64,000 nucleotides of DNA from Helicobacter sp. 11-8110 (GTDB taxonomy: Bacteria > Campylobacterota > Campylobacteria > Campylobacterales > Helicobacteraceae): contig NZ_NHYL01000001.1 of the NCBI RefSeq assembly GCF_003288905.1, positions 310,001-374,000 on the forward strand. Direction: 5' to 3'. Under the pieces are notes generated by a model. That model was not told where the DNA came from. It saw nothing but the letters and a program-made list of their open reading frames with translations, and searched no databases. Both the position numbers and the translations under genes were made by a program. Each line of letters begins with the position of its first letter. The stretch's first letter is position 1. Below are positions 27,784-37,112 of the stretch, in pieces.

Positions 27784-28475
27784 TGCAAGATATTAATATT
27801 TCACTTGAAAATATTAAAATTGAAGAATCATGGAAACTCGCACTAAAAGATGAATTTTTAAAACCCTATTTTTTAGAGATTAAACGCCATTATCTAAAGG
27901 CTAAAAATGCAGGAAAGATTCTCTATCCACCCGCAAATCTTATCTTTAACGCCTTTAATCTCACGCCCTTTACTTCCCTAAAAGTTGTCCTTTTAGGGCA
28001 AGATCCTTATCACAACCCCAATCAAGCCATGGGATTATCTTTTAGTGTGCCAAAGGGGATTTCACTTCCTCCCTCTTTAAAAAATATTTATCAGGAATTA
28101 TATGAAGATTTAGGGATTCCACCAAGCCACGATGGAGACCTAAGCAAATGGGCAAAACAAGGTGTTTTGCTACTTAATAGCGTTTTAAGTGTAGAGCAAA
28201 ACAAACCTGCTTCGCATCAAAATTTTGGCTGGCAGACTTTTACTGACAATGTTATTAGCACCATTTCTTTACAAAAAGAGGGGATTATTTTTTTGCTTTG
28301 GGGCAATTATGCCAAAGCCAAAAAAAAACTCATTGATTCAAAAAAACATTTTATCCTAGAAGCAGCACACCCTTCTCCTTTAGCTCGTGGTGCTTTCTTT
28401 GGTTGCAGACATTTCTCAAAAACCAACAAGATTCTAAAATCACTTCACAAAGATCCCATTGATTGGCAAATCTAA
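27783..28475 (+). CDS. ung: Uracil-DNA glycosylase
   Basis: Removes uracil from DNA after cytosine deamination. 230 residues with all family motifs: GQDPYHNPNQAMGLSFSV (catalytic Asp), LLLNSVLSVEQNKPASH, and AAHPSPLARGAFFGC (catalytic His). It overlaps gatC by one base and converges on the ZorB-like gene with a 4-base overlap. Confidence 0.97.
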   Translation: MQDINISLENIKIEESWKLALKDEFLKPYFLEIKRHYLKAKNAGKILYPPANLIFNAFNLTPFTSLKVVLLGQDPYHNPNQAMGLSFSVPKGISLPPSLKNIYQELYEDLGIPPSHDGDLSKWAKQGVLLLNSVLSVEQNKPASHQNFGWQTFTDNVISTISLQKEGIIFLLWGNYAKAKKKLIDSKKHFILEAAHPSPLARGAFFGCRHFSKTNKILKSLHKDPIDWQI

Positions 28476-29266
28476 TTTTTGCTTATTGTTTTACTTTCTT
28501 TTGTAGATTCTAGTTCATCTTTAGCAGGTTTAGTTTGCGTTTCTTGCGTTTCTTTATTAATATTTAAAATTTTTAGAATCTTTTGATTGCTCTTAGTTAA
28601 AACTTTAAACTCAACCCTGCGCGAAAGCTCAGCACTCTCAAGCGGTTTAGCAAAGGACAATCCATTAGCACGCAAAACGCTAATTAGCCATTCCTTTTCT
28701 TTGGCAATTTCTTGATTATTAAAACAATATTTCAAAACCTCTAAAGCTCTTGCTTGAGATAATTCTGCATTTCCCAAATATCTATCCTCTAGGCTTTTTG
28801 CATTTTTCCATTCTTTAGAAGTGTGTCCCTCAATCCGAATCTCTTCAATATCTTCTTTGTATTGAGGGCGATTTAAAATTTTAATATAACGAGGAAAAAA
28901 ATCATCTAAAATTTCTTTAAATCTTGATTTCACTTCCTTTTCACCTTGATCAAACAAAATATCTGGTTCTCTAAAACGCACTGTGTTGCCCTCATCAATT
29001 TCCGCATTCCATTTTCCCAAATCCTTAGAAAATTCTGCTATTAAATCCTTATAAAGCTCTGTTTGAAGATTCTGATGAGTTTTGGCAACATCACTCATTT
29101 GTCTATTTAATGCCAAAAGTTCCGCATTTTGCAAGGCGAGCTCTTTTTGCGTCTTACTAATAACTACCATATAGCCCACAGCTACAAGCAGGAATATCAT
29201 CATCACCCCTGCCATCATATCAGAAATGCTAATCCACTCATTCCCTCTATTGAAGTCATTTGCCAT
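28472..29266 (-). CDS. ZorB/MotB-like membrane protein with OmpA domain
   Basis: 264 residues. A short N-terminus is followed by one membrane helix (WISISDMMAGVMMIFLLVAVGYMVVI) with Asp16 in the place of the ion-binding aspartate of MotB. Next comes a linker (about 40-130) and an OmpA/peptidoglycan-binding-like region (EDIEEIRIEGHTSKEW, AELSQARALEVLKYC, LSRRVEFKVL), then a Lys/Thr/Glu-rich tail. The partner gene just upstream is ZorA-like, and the two overlap by one base. The pair resembles ZorAB of Zorya phage defence, but no Zorya effector (ZorC, ZorD, ZorE) is adjacent. A MotB-type motor of other purpose is the alternative. Confidence 0.75.
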   Translation of the reverse strand: MANDFNRGNEWISISDMMAGVMMIFLLVAVGYMVVISKTQKELALQNAELLALNRQMSDVAKTHQNLQTELYKDLIAEFSKDLGKWNAEIDEGNTVRFREPDILFDQGEKEVKSRFKEILDDFFPRYIKILNRPQYKEDIEEIRIEGHTSKEWKNAKSLEDRYLGNAELSQARALEVLKYCFNNQEIAKEKEWLISVLRANGLSFAKPLESAELSRRVEFKVLTKSNQKILKILNINKETQETQTKPAKDELESTKESKTISKN

Positions 29267-31887
29267 TAGCTTCTAGCTCCCATAAGCTCTCTAATTCGCC
29301 TTAAAAACCATTCATAATCCTGCCTAAATCCCAAAGTAATATTAGACAATGCATCATCTAAATCCCCTAGGGAGCGACAAAGATTCTCATTAAGATTAGC
29401 TGTTTTAGAAAGTGAAGTATCGACATTGCTTTGAATAATTTTTAAAATCCCTTCAATTTCTTTACGATTACTTTCCAAAGCCATATAGGCTCCACTCAAA
29501 GATTCTCCTAGATTCTTTTGCAATTTATTAAACTCACCTAAAAGCTCGGTGCTAACATTTTTGGGTATCTCCAAACTTTGTTGTGTTAGAGTAGAGAGCA
29601 TCTCCAAATAGTGCTTTGCCATTTCTTGTAATATACTCTTCACTTTCTCCTCTAAAGTGCGATATTGCGCTATGACTTTTTGAGAATGACTATCTAAATG
29701 CTGACTAGAAAACTGCAACAATTCCTTAGATAACCCCTCAATTGTCCCTAGAATCTGCTTACTTCCCAAACCAAATTTCTGTGCAATCTCACTTAAACTT
29801 TTTTGCAAATCTTGCTGCATTCCTTGGTGGCTTTGCAAACTCTCTAAATGATGTTTTTGTAAGGTTTCTAGGCTATTTTGTGAGAGTTTAGAGAGTTGAT
29901 TTTGATAGAGATTAGAAGAATTTTTAAGATAAGCTCCAAGGGTTTCTATTGCATTTTTATACGATTCTCCAAAGCTTGATCGCATTTGGTTTTGTAATTC
30001 TTCATAGTGTTCTTGTGCATTTTGCGACATTGTTTGGAGATTCACATTCAAATCTTCTAAATTTTGCTCCATTAACTTATGAATATCTTCTGATTTAGAT
30101 TGATTATAAGCAAGCAATCTATCTACACTTTGTGAAATATTTTGCGTAGTTTTAGAAAAACTATCCTTAAGATTTTGAGTGGTATCTACTAATGATTCTT
30201 CAATATTTTGTGCGCTTTTACTAAGAGAATTAGCAGTTTCATTTAACATCGAATCAAGGCTTTTTGTAACCACTAGCATAGAATCTTCAATATCTTTAGA
30301 CATTTCTTTTAGGGTTTCTTTGGATTCTTGAAAATTTTCTTGTAGCGTTTTAGTGGTATTGCCAAGCAAAGAATCAAATCCCAAAACCGCATTAGCAATA
30401 TGTTCTTCTAATGCATTAGTATTTTTAAGCAAACTCTCTTTAGCTTCACTTCCCATTTGCTCAAGAGTCCCGCTCGTATTTTTTAAGATATTTTCCAATT
30501 CTAGTCTATGTTGCTCCAAAATAGCATCACTTTTTTGTGTTTGCCCCTCAAGTAGCAAAAGCGATTCTTTTTGTGTCTTATCTAGCTCTCCTAAAGCTTC
30601 TTTAAAACTACCACTTACTTTTTTCAAATATTCTGCAATATTTTCTTTAGCACCCTTTAGCATTTCAAGATTCTGATTATTTAACTCAACATTGCTTTTT
30701 TGTATATAATCCAGGCATTTTTCTGATTTTTCTTGAACTTGAATTAAAAATTGATCCATACTTTCTTTATTTTGCACCAAATAACCTTGGGCAAATTCTC
30801 CCAAATCCTTTTGGAAATTACTCAAATTTCCACTTAATTCTAAATAATCCTTTTGCAAGACCTGTAAATTACCGGTTAGAATTTCTTGGGTTGCATTTTT
30901 ATGCTCTTGCACACTTGTTTGCAAGTATCCACGCACTTCTTGTAAATTTTGTTTTGTTAAATCCATTGCTTGTATGTGAGATTCTTGCATAATGTGAGTT
31001 AGGCTCTGCACTGATTCTAAAGCGTTTTGTGCGTTTTTGTGCATATCTTCAAAGCCTAATAACATTTCAGAGAGCTTTTGATTTTCAATCCTTGAAGCTT
31101 CAATACTATGGGCTAAAGCATTATAAACTTCTAGCACTTCACTATTGCGCTCTGCTACCATTTCTAAAACTTCTTGGGAGTTTTTAAAGACTTCTAGTGT
31201 ATTCTTTAGATTTTCATCTAAGCCCTCAAGAGTGTTTTTATAATTTTCTTGCCACAATATCATCTGCAAAACAGCAGCATTCAGCTCTTTAAAATTATCT
31301 CCAAATTGATCAGTAATCTTTTGATTAAAATCCCTAATCACACTCTCTAATGCCGAAATAAGCTCCTTAGAGGCACCTTGCACTAGATATTGCATTGCTT
31401 CTTTTAAGGTGTGATTAGTTGCATCAAAATGATTGCTAATTTTTAAAAAATTCTCTTCTTGGGCAAGACGATATTTTTCTTGAAAATCTTGCAATTTAAG
31501 ATTTTGATCTACAATGGTTCTTAAATATTTTAAATCATCAAGTTTGGAGGCTTGCAATGAAAAATAATCCATCATATTTTCAAAATCACTTTTAACAGCT
31601 TTACCTTTTTGAACAATTGCTAAAAGAATCGCCAAAGACATACCTAAAATAGAAGTATAAAAAGCAGTCTTAAGCCCCTCTAACAAAAAAGGGACAGAAT
31701 TTTCAATCTCATTAACATTAAAATCTTGTAACCCAATAAAAATCCCCACAAAGGTCCCCAAAACCCCTGCACTCATAATAATAGACTTAAAATCCCTGTG
31801 TTTTTGCTTCCCATAGCTCAAGAAATCCCATAATGCAAGCCCCAACATAACTATTGTAAAAACAATATTAACAAGGATATTTTCCAT
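29266..31887 (-). CDS. ZorA-like MotA/TolQ/ExbB channel protein with a very long coiled-coil tail
   Basis: 873 residues. Three membrane helices lie in the first 95 residues: about 3-23, 36-53 (AGVLGTFVGIFIGL) and 68-92 (LLEGLKTAFYTSILGMSLAI); GxLGTFxGIxxGL and LLxGLKTAFxTSxxGM are typical of ZorA. The remaining ~780 residues are cytoplasmic coiled coil, rich in Gln, Glu, Leu and Ser with a recurring Ser/Thr-x-x-Leu pattern, longer than I remember for E. coli ZorA. Its ATG abuts the stop of the 60-residue gene (TAA then ATG), and its stop overlaps the zorB-like start. Proton-motor activity and a defence role are inferences. Confidence 0.75.
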   Translation of the reverse strand: MENILVNIVFTIVMLGLALWDFLSYGKQKHRDFKSIIMSAGVLGTFVGIFIGLQDFNVNEIENSVPFLLEGLKTAFYTSILGMSLAILLAIVQKGKAVKSDFENMMDYFSLQASKLDDLKYLRTIVDQNLKLQDFQEKYRLAQEENFLKISNHFDATNHTLKEAMQYLVQGASKELISALESVIRDFNQKITDQFGDNFKELNAAVLQMILWQENYKNTLEGLDENLKNTLEVFKNSQEVLEMVAERNSEVLEVYNALAHSIEASRIENQKLSEMLLGFEDMHKNAQNALESVQSLTHIMQESHIQAMDLTKQNLQEVRGYLQTSVQEHKNATQEILTGNLQVLQKDYLELSGNLSNFQKDLGEFAQGYLVQNKESMDQFLIQVQEKSEKCLDYIQKSNVELNNQNLEMLKGAKENIAEYLKKVSGSFKEALGELDKTQKESLLLLEGQTQKSDAILEQHRLELENILKNTSGTLEQMGSEAKESLLKNTNALEEHIANAVLGFDSLLGNTTKTLQENFQESKETLKEMSKDIEDSMLVVTKSLDSMLNETANSLSKSAQNIEESLVDTTQNLKDSFSKTTQNISQSVDRLLAYNQSKSEDIHKLMEQNLEDLNVNLQTMSQNAQEHYEELQNQMRSSFGESYKNAIETLGAYLKNSSNLYQNQLSKLSQNSLETLQKHHLESLQSHQGMQQDLQKSLSEIAQKFGLGSKQILGTIEGLSKELLQFSSQHLDSHSQKVIAQYRTLEEKVKSILQEMAKHYLEMLSTLTQQSLEIPKNVSTELLGEFNKLQKNLGESLSGAYMALESNRKEIEGILKIIQSNVDTSLSKTANLNENLCRSLGDLDDALSNITLGFRQDYEWFLRRIRELMGARS

Positions 31888-32070
31888 TTATCGCCCTTTT
31901 TTTCTTTTTTTAACTTCAAATCGCTCATCACCCTCTAGCCAATCTGGTTTTTGTATCTGACTACCTTTGCGATTAACTATAAAAAGTATAAATCGAATTG
32001 CTAATAAAACTATTAAAAAAGTAACAACTGCCGAAATAATCGTTGTTAAATCATAATTTTCTTTTAACAT
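31888..32070 (-). CDS. Small single-pass membrane protein between exbD and the ZorA-like gene
   Basis: 60 residues, unrecognised. One membrane helix (about residues 9-32, LTTIISAVVTFLIVLLAIRFILFIV) is followed by a basic tail (RKGSQIQKPDWLEGDERFEVKKRKKGR), so it is probably a bitopic inner-membrane protein with a cytoplasmic C-terminus. The start overlaps the exbD stop as TAATG and the stop touches the zorA-like start, which strongly argues that it is a real translated gene. It could be an accessory of either motor. Confidence 0.7.
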   Translation of the reverse strand: MLKENYDLTTIISAVVTFLIVLLAIRFILFIVNRKGSQIQKPDWLEGDERFEVKKRKKGR

Positions 32071-32459
32071 TATTGTATTTGCTCCACTTGTATATCAACA
32101 TTCACACGCCCAATTTCATTTAACATTCCAACAAGCGCAATAAATTTTTCAAAATAGCTTTTTTGATCCCCCCTAAGCAAAATTGGAGTGTCTTTTGACA
32201 TCTCCAAAAGCGCTTCTTTGATTGCTTCAAGACTAGCTTGATTCTTATCCAAAAAATACTCCCCTTGTGCATTAATAGTAATTTCCACACTTTTTAATTC
32301 TTCTTTTATAGTCTCAGAACCTTGTGCTTTAGGGATTGCAATGGGTATCTTGCCTTGCGCAATAAAAGTCGCACTTGTTAAAACAATAACTAATAAAACA
32401 AGCATAATATCAATGAAGGGGACGATATTAATACTATCCATTCGCTTAGAATATCTCAT
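32070..32459 (-). CDS. exbD: Biopolymer transport protein ExbD
   Basis: 129 residues: one membrane helix with the ion-path Asp17 (INIVPFIDIMLVLLVIVLTSATF) and a periplasmic domain (IPIAIPKAQGSE...VEITINAQGEYFLDK...ILLRGDQKSYFEKFIALVGMLNEIGRVNVDIQ). With ExbB it powers TonB- or Tol-type transport. The start follows exbB by nine bases. There is no tonB beside it. Confidence 0.93.
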   Translation of the reverse strand: MRYSKRMDSINIVPFIDIMLVLLVIVLTSATFIAQGKIPIAIPKAQGSETIKEELKSVEITINAQGEYFLDKNQASLEAIKEALLEMSKDTPILLRGDQKSYFEKFIALVGMLNEIGRVNVDIQVEQIQ

Positions 32460-32468
32460 TACAAAACC

Positions 32469-32936
32469 TTAAAAAGATTCAACTTCTTTTGAACGATTGC
32501 GTTGTTTTTTCTCTTGCAAAATCTCCCATTGCGCAATCAAAACCTCACTTTTTCTCATCAAAAGATTATAAAAAATAATGGATGGAATTGCAACCAAAAG
32601 CCCACCTGCTGTAGCTTGTAGAGCCAATGCAAGTCCTGTCATAATATTTGCAGTATCCACCATTCCTAATTGCCCTATTTGCACAAAAGTCATAATAATT
32701 CCAAACACCGTTCCCAAAAGCCCAACATAAGGCGCATTTGAACCAATAGTAGCAATCAAAGTTAGATTCTTAGAGAGATCAATTTCTAACTCTGTTTTAT
32801 TTTCATACAAAACAAGCTTGATATAGCGGTAAAATAAAAATCGCTCAAAAACTGCCCATAGCGCAATGATGCTCATTAGTATCAAAATCCCCATCACACC
32901 ATATTCTACTATTTCTTTTAAGTTTAATCCAAACAA
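32469..32936 (-). CDS. exbB: Biopolymer transport protein ExbB
   Basis: 155 residues with three membrane helices and the MotA/TolQ/ExbB signature SNAPYVGLLGTVFGIIMTFVQIG, ALQATAGGLLVAIPSIIFYNLLMRKSE. It starts at TTG (32936) with AGGGGG upstream that overlaps the smpB stop, so initiation is probably coupled to smpB. It is the ion-channel partner of ExbD and the first gene of the five-gene exbB-exbD-small protein-zorA-zorB run. Confidence 0.93.
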   Translation of the reverse strand: MFGLNLKEIVEYGVMGILILMSIIALWAVFERFLFYRYIKLVLYENKTELEIDLSKNLTLIATIGSNAPYVGLLGTVFGIIMTFVQIGQLGMVDTANIMTGLALALQATAGGLLVAIPSIIFYNLLMRKSEVLIAQWEILQEKKQRNRSKEVESF

Positions 32937-32945
32937 AACAACCCC

Positions 32946-33404
32946 CTATCTTCGCTGAAATTCTTTTAGTGTTTGTGCAATTTCTCTATTTTGTATTTTT
33001 TCTTTTAGCGTTTCTCTCTTATCGTGCAGATTCTTTCCTTTTGCTAAAGCGATTTCTAGCTTAACTTTATTACGCTTATTAAAATACAATTTTAAAGCCA
33101 CAATGCTCATTCCTCCCACTTGACTTTTACCAAAAAGCTTATCAATTTCCTTTTTATGCAATAGCAACTTTCGTGGTCGTTTCTCATCAGGCTTATAATG
33201 GCGATTTGTCGTTTCAAGCACTGAAATATGTGCTTGAAACAAAAATGCTTCACCCTTAATAATTTTTATAAAACTATCTTTAAGATTCGCTCTCCCTGCT
33301 CGAATCGACTTGACCTCACTGCCCTCTAGTGCGATTCCTGCTTCATATTTTTCTAAAATAAAAAAATCATACAAAGCTTTTTTGTTAGTGGCAATTATTT
33401 TCAT
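32946..33404 (-). CDS. smpB: SsrA-binding protein SmpB
   Basis: Partner of tmRNA in rescue of stalled ribosomes. 152 residues from ATG at 33404 ([15 protein letters not shown]), which follows the ispE stop; the longer frame to 33425 begins inside ispE. Conserved [27 protein letters not shown] and [12 protein letters not shown]-like motifs are present ([18 protein letters not shown]). The place after ispE matches H. pylori. Confidence 0.96.
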   Translation of the reverse strand: MKIIATNKKALYDFFILEKYEAGIALEGSEVKSIRAGRANLKDSFIKIIKGEAFLFQAHISVLETTNRHYKPDEKRPRKLLLHKKEIDKLFGKSQVGGMSIVALKLYFNKRNKVKLEIALAKGKNLHDKRETLKEKIQNREIAQTLKEFQRR

Positions 33405-33406
33405 TT

Positions 33407-34162
33407 TTATTCTTTTACCTTCCAAAAGCTACTTCCGCTTCCGCTTAAAAAATAGCCTTGTTGCGCATATTCTTTTAGGCTTGGATAAAGCTTTATGGCA
33501 GAATTTAATAAATCATTATTTTCATAGGGCGATTGCCCTAGAATCTTTGCATTACTAAATTCTAACCAATTTTCCTGCGTGGGCTCATAAAAGTCTTTTG
33601 CATAGGTTTGATAAACTTTTGTGGTATCGCAATGTATCTTTGGCGTAACAATCTCTACTTCTAAAGCTTTCTCTCTGCTCTTAAAAATCTTTTCCCCACG
33701 CCCACTTACATCTGCTACTTCATATTGACTTACAAAAAATGGAACATCACTGCCCACTTTTTGAGCAATTTCATTTAGCTTTTCAAAACTCCATCGTAAT
33801 TCTAATACCTCATTAATCCACAATAAAAAAGCCGCTGCATTAGAACTTCCACCGCCCAATCCTGCACCACTTGGTATTTTTTTTTCAACTTCTATTTTTT
33901 GATGAGATAAAAATTCTTGTCTTTCTTGATTTAAAAGAGGAAGCACCACTTCATAGACTTTATAAATAGTATTTTTCTCCATAGGACAATCAAAATCTCC
34001 AAGAATCTCAAACCCTACTTTACTTTCTTGTATCTCCAAACAATCAAAAAGATTCTTAACTAACATAAAGCGTGAATACAGCGTATGGTATTTAACCGAT
34101 TCTACGACCACCCTGCCTGTAATCTTTAAAAAAATATTAATCTTAGCGCAACTCTTTATCAT
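33407..34162 (-). CDS. ispE: 4-diphosphocytidyl-2-C-methyl-D-erythritol kinase
   Basis: GHMP-family kinase of the MEP isoprenoid pathway. 251 residues, slightly short for the family. Visible: [13 protein letters not shown], the ATP loop [27 protein letters not shown] and the end motif [12 protein letters not shown]. The ATG abuts the csrA stop (TAA then ATG), so translation is coupled. A run of nine T (33877-33885, A in the gene sense) lies in the codons just before IPSGAG. Confidence 0.95.
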   Translation of the reverse strand: MIKSCAKINIFLKITGRVVVESVKYHTLYSRFMLVKNLFDCLEIQESKVGFEILGDFDCPMEKNTIYKVYEVVLPLLNQERQEFLSHQKIEVEKKIPSGAGLGGGSSNAAAFLLWINEVLELRWSFEKLNEIAQKVGSDVPFFVSQYEVADVSGRGEKIFKSREKALEVEIVTPKIHCDTTKVYQTYAKDFYEPTQENWLEFSNAKILGQSPYENNDLLNSAIKLYPSLKEYAQQGYFLSGSGSSFWKVKE

Positions 34163-34393
34163 TTAGCTTTTCTTTTTAGCATTCACTAACCAATCAATTC
34201 TATCTTCTTTATGAGAAAGGGATTTTTTATTGGTTTCCAAAATAGCTTGTTTTAACTCTTCTCTTAAGATTGTCAAATGAGGTGGCGCCTCAAAACCTAT
34301 TTTTACACTTCCCTTATCGATGCTAATAATCTTGATTGTAATATCCTCTCCAATACTAACACTTTCATTTTCTTTTCTTGATAAAATCAACAT
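34163..34393 (-). CDS. csrA: Carbon storage / motility regulator CsrA
   Basis: RNA-binding translational repressor. 76 residues with the standard opening [22 protein letters not shown] and the later [18 protein letters not shown], including the RNA-contact residues of the first strand. It overlaps truB by seven bases and directly precedes ispE. In Campylobacterota CsrA often acts on flagellar mRNAs; no such gene is near here. Confidence 0.97.
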   Translation of the reverse strand: MLILSRKENESVSIGEDITIKIISIDKGSVKIGFEAPPHLTILREELKQAILETNKKSLSHKEDRIDWLVNAKKKS

Positions 34394-35223
34394 AAAGGAA
34401 TCCTGTTTGCTAAATATTCTATTTTATTTTCTTGATTTGAAATTATAGAAAAAAATTCCTCAAATTGCACTATATATTTTCCATCTTTGGCGATTTGCAA
34501 TTCATCTTGTGTAATTTTTTTTCCATTTTTTACCTTTTCCTTCAAATCTTTATTATTTATCCCAAGCACTTTGGGTAGCTCCAAAATCTCCAAAGGATCC
34601 AAAAGCTTTTCGCCCTCATAACACAATCCCCCTTCACTCAATCTCTCCAAATAACTAAGCCCCCCCAAACAATCTAGCTCTTTTGCGATCATCTCACCTA
34701 AAGTTCGTATATAACTTCCCTCGCTCACCCACACTTTAAAACTCAAAAAAGGGTGAGAGTAATTTAAAAATTCAATCCTAAAAATCTCCATAGTTTGCTC
34801 TTTTAGTAGCACTTCTTTTCCTGCTCTTGCAAGTTCATAGGCTTTTTGCCCATTGATTTTTTTAGCACTATATTTTGGAGGAATGAAGCGAATCTTTCCA
34901 CAAAATTTCTGCAAAACTCCCTTTAGGTGATCTTCAGAAAATACTTTGGTTTGATGAATTTTTTGGATATTTTCAAGATCTAAAGAATCACTCTCCAAAC
35001 CAAGCCAAAGTGTCGCTTGATAAACTTTTGGAGTTTTTTTAAGAAAAGGAAAAAGTCGTGTATATTGTCCATAAGCCACCACCAAAACTCCACAAGCAAA
35101 AGGATCTAAAATCCCGCTAAATCCAGCTTTTTTAACTCCATCGCGTCTTTTTAAAAACCCTAAATACCCATTTGAAGAAACAAACAAAGGCTTTTTTGCC
35201 ACAAAAATACCATTCAAAACCAT
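34387..35223 (-). CDS. truB: tRNA pseudouridine-55 synthase
   Basis: Makes pseudouridine 55 in the T-loop of tRNAs. 278 residues: [18 protein letters not shown] (KP motif), the catalytic [16 protein letters not shown] with its Asp, [19 protein letters not shown], and [15 protein letters not shown]. The stretch [14 protein letters not shown] is encoded over a G7 run (C7 at 34660-34666 on the plus strand). It is the first gene of the truB-to-zorB-like minus-strand operon. Confidence 0.95.
   Translation of the reverse strand: MVLNGIFVAKKPLFVSSNGYLGFLKRRDGVKKAGFSGILDPFACGVLVVAYGQYTRLFPFLKKTPKVYQATLWLGLESDSLDLENIQKIHQTKVFSEDHLKGVLQKFCGKIRFIPPKYSAKKINGQKAYELARAGKEVLLKEQTMEIFRIEFLNYSHPFLSFKVWVSEGSYIRTLGEMIAKELDCLGGLSYLERLSEGGLCYEGEKLLDPLEILELPKVLGINNKDLKEKVKNGKKITQDELQIAKDGKYIVQFEEFFSIISNQENKIEYLANRIPLC
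34660..34666 (+). repeat. Poly-C7 tract (G7 in the truB sense strand)
   Basis: Seven C at 34660-34666 fall in the truB codons for Leu-Gly-Gly. An essential-type gene is an unlikely phase-variable target, so this may simply be chance; it is listed for comparison with the other tracts. Confidence 0.5.
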
Positions 35224-35292
35224 ACCTTTAAAATTTTTGTGCTAAACTATCGCAATTTTTACCTGCTTTGATGATAACTTAAGGATAATCAA

Positions 35293-35745
35293 ATGAAAAA
35301 TAGAATTCTAACATTTTTTGTTTTAAGTTTTACGCTTTTGTTTATTGTAAATTGCAATCAAACTGCCCTTGCCCCAAATAATCCAACACCCCCTTATCCA
35401 AAAATTATCTATGATAAAACTCTAGACACTAGCATTATTCCTACAGATTTTTCAAAAACACTAGATAATCGCATCAAAATCCTTTTTAATCAAAATCCAA
35501 ATCCAAAAATTCAAGCCATTCATTATCATTTTACACATTTTTACAATGAATCTCAAGGTGATCGCTCTCCAAGCATTTCTTTTAGCGCATATCCTCGCTA
35601 TCTGATACAACTCAATCTTAAAGTTATTACTCAAGATACCACTTCTTTTTATAAACAAAACTATGAAATCCCAATAGCTTTGTTTAATCCAATGTATGAT
35701 CAACATTTTGATTCTTTAATCTCAAAAGCCTTAAAAACACCATAA
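35293..35745 (+). CDS. Probable lipoprotein of unknown function
   Basis: 150 residues with a signal sequence ending LLFIVNC (lipobox-like, Cys21; Asn at -1 is unusual) followed by a Pro/Asn-rich spacer and a soluble part with AIHYHFTHFYNESQGDRSPSISFSAYPRYLIQLNLKV. No domain is recognised. AAGGA lies upstream of ATG. It is a lone plus-strand gene between truB (divergent) and hypD, so its partner is unclear. Confidence 0.7.
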   Translation: MKNRILTFFVLSFTLLFIVNCNQTALAPNNPTPPYPKIIYDKTLDTSIIPTDFSKTLDNRIKILFNQNPNPKIQAIHYHFTHFYNESQGDRSPSISFSAYPRYLIQLNLKVITQDTTSFYKQNYEIPIALFNPMYDQHFDSLISKALKTP

Positions 35746-35807
35746 TTTAAATTTTTTCATACACAAAAAATGGCATAATTTCTACTATTTTAAATAAAGA
35801 AGGTTTG

Positions 35808-36923
35808 ATGAATCCCTATATTGACACCTATCGCAATCCACAAAAAATTAAAGAAGCCTTTAATGCTATCAAAACACTAAGCAAGAATCTCGCAAAACCC
35901 CTTAAGATTATGGAAGTATGCGGGGGACATACACATACCATTATGAAATACGCACTCCCTCAACTCCTCCCAAAAAATATTGAATTTGTGCATGGACCAG
36001 GCTGTCCTGTGTGTGTAATGTCTAAAGGGCGCATTGATTGTGCTTACAAAATCGCTTCACAAAAAGATGCGATTCTTGTAACGCTAGGAGATATGATAAA
36101 AGTTCCAGGAAGTTATGGGAGTCTCCAGCAAGCTCGTGCTAAAGGATTGAATGTTATTTTTGTTTATTCTCCCCTAGAGATTCTAAAAATTGCCCAAAAT
36201 AACCCAAATAAAAAAGTCGTTTATTTTGCAATAGGTTTTGAAACCACTACGCCAATGACTGCTGCACTCTTACAAAAAGTGATTACATTAAATCTTAAAA
36301 ATGTCTTTTTTCATATCAATCATGTGCTAGTTCCCCCGCCTCTAGATATTATCTTAGGGGATGAAAATTGTCAAATAAACGCACTTCTAGCTCCATCACA
36401 TGTAAGTGTTATCACAGGCTCTAAAATCTATGAAACTTTGATTAAAAAATATCATATTCCCATTGTAGTTTGTGGTTTTGAACCAGTGGATGTTGGAGAA
36501 AGCATTCTATCAATCCTCAAACAAAGCCTTGCTAATTCCCCAAAAGTAGAGACACAATATGCAAGAAGCGTTACTTATGAGGGGAATCTCAAAGCACAAA
36601 GCCTAGTTGAACAATACTTTACCTTGGAAAAAAGTTTCTATTGGCGCGGACTTGGAGAAATCCCACACTCTTCACTAAAACTCAAAGAGGAATTTGGTGA
36701 ATTTGATGCAGCGCTTATTTTTAAAGATTATCTTGGTGGAATCCCAAAAGAAGAACACAAAAATTGCCTTTGTGGTGAAATTTTAAAAGGAAATAAAAAA
36801 CCTTATGATTGCAAACTTTTTGGTAAGGCTTGTAACCCTCAAAATCCATTAGGTAGCTGTATGGTAAGTAGCGAGGGAGCTTGTGCGGCATACTTTAAAT
36901 ACCAAGGAATCCAACCCACATAA
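35808..36923 (+). CDS. hypD: Hydrogenase maturation factor HypD
   Basis: Iron-sulfur protein that with HypC builds the Fe(CN)2CO centre of NiFe hydrogenases. 371 residues. Motifs: EVCGGHTHTI with Cys38, FVHGPGCPVCV with Cys66 and Cys69, VTLGDMIKVPGS, FAIGFETTTPMTA and the C-terminal cluster ligands in NCLCGEILKGNKKPYDCKLFGKACNP and GSCMVSSEGACAAYF. Start ATG at 35808 with AAGAAGG upstream; TTG at 35805 is possible. Other hyp genes are not beside it. Confidence 0.96.
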   Translation: MNPYIDTYRNPQKIKEAFNAIKTLSKNLAKPLKIMEVCGGHTHTIMKYALPQLLPKNIEFVHGPGCPVCVMSKGRIDCAYKIASQKDAILVTLGDMIKVPGSYGSLQQARAKGLNVIFVYSPLEILKIAQNNPNKKVVYFAIGFETTTPMTAALLQKVITLNLKNVFFHINHVLVPPPLDIILGDENCQINALLAPSHVSVITGSKIYETLIKKYHIPIVVCGFEPVDVGESILSILKQSLANSPKVETQYARSVTYEGNLKAQSLVEQYFTLEKSFYWRGLGEIPHSSLKLKEEFGEFDAALIFKDYLGGIPKEEHKNCLCGEILKGNKKPYDCKLFGKACNPQNPLGSCMVSSEGACAAYFKYQGIQPT

Positions 36924-37065
36924 TCCCCTTTTACGATACAATTCTAATTCCTTAGACAAAGCAGTTAAACTCAAGAATATCTACAAGCTTTCATTTGCTT
37001 ATGCTTAATTAACACTGACAATCTTATTGGGGGACTTAAAAACGATTTTAAAGGAAATACAAAAA

Positions 37066-37096
37066 AATCCACTTAACCTTAAAGGCTAAGTGGATT
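37066..37096 (-). terminator. Intrinsic terminator of groESL
   Basis: A 10-base-pair perfect stem AATCCACTTA/TAAGTGGATT, extended by an inner CCTT/AAGG pairing after one mismatch, lies 26 bases after the groEL stop. On the transcribed (minus) strand the stem runs straight into a U-tract. The plus strand shows no U-run, so it serves only groEL. Confidence 0.9.
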
Positions 37097-37112
37097 AAAG
37101 ATAAAAAAGTGA

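Noticed and set aside
36960-37000. ACTCAAG near 36970 as a HAIR (HspR) half site
   Set aside because: The partner arm CTTGAGT with N7 spacing is missing, and it lies downstream of groEL, not at its promoter.
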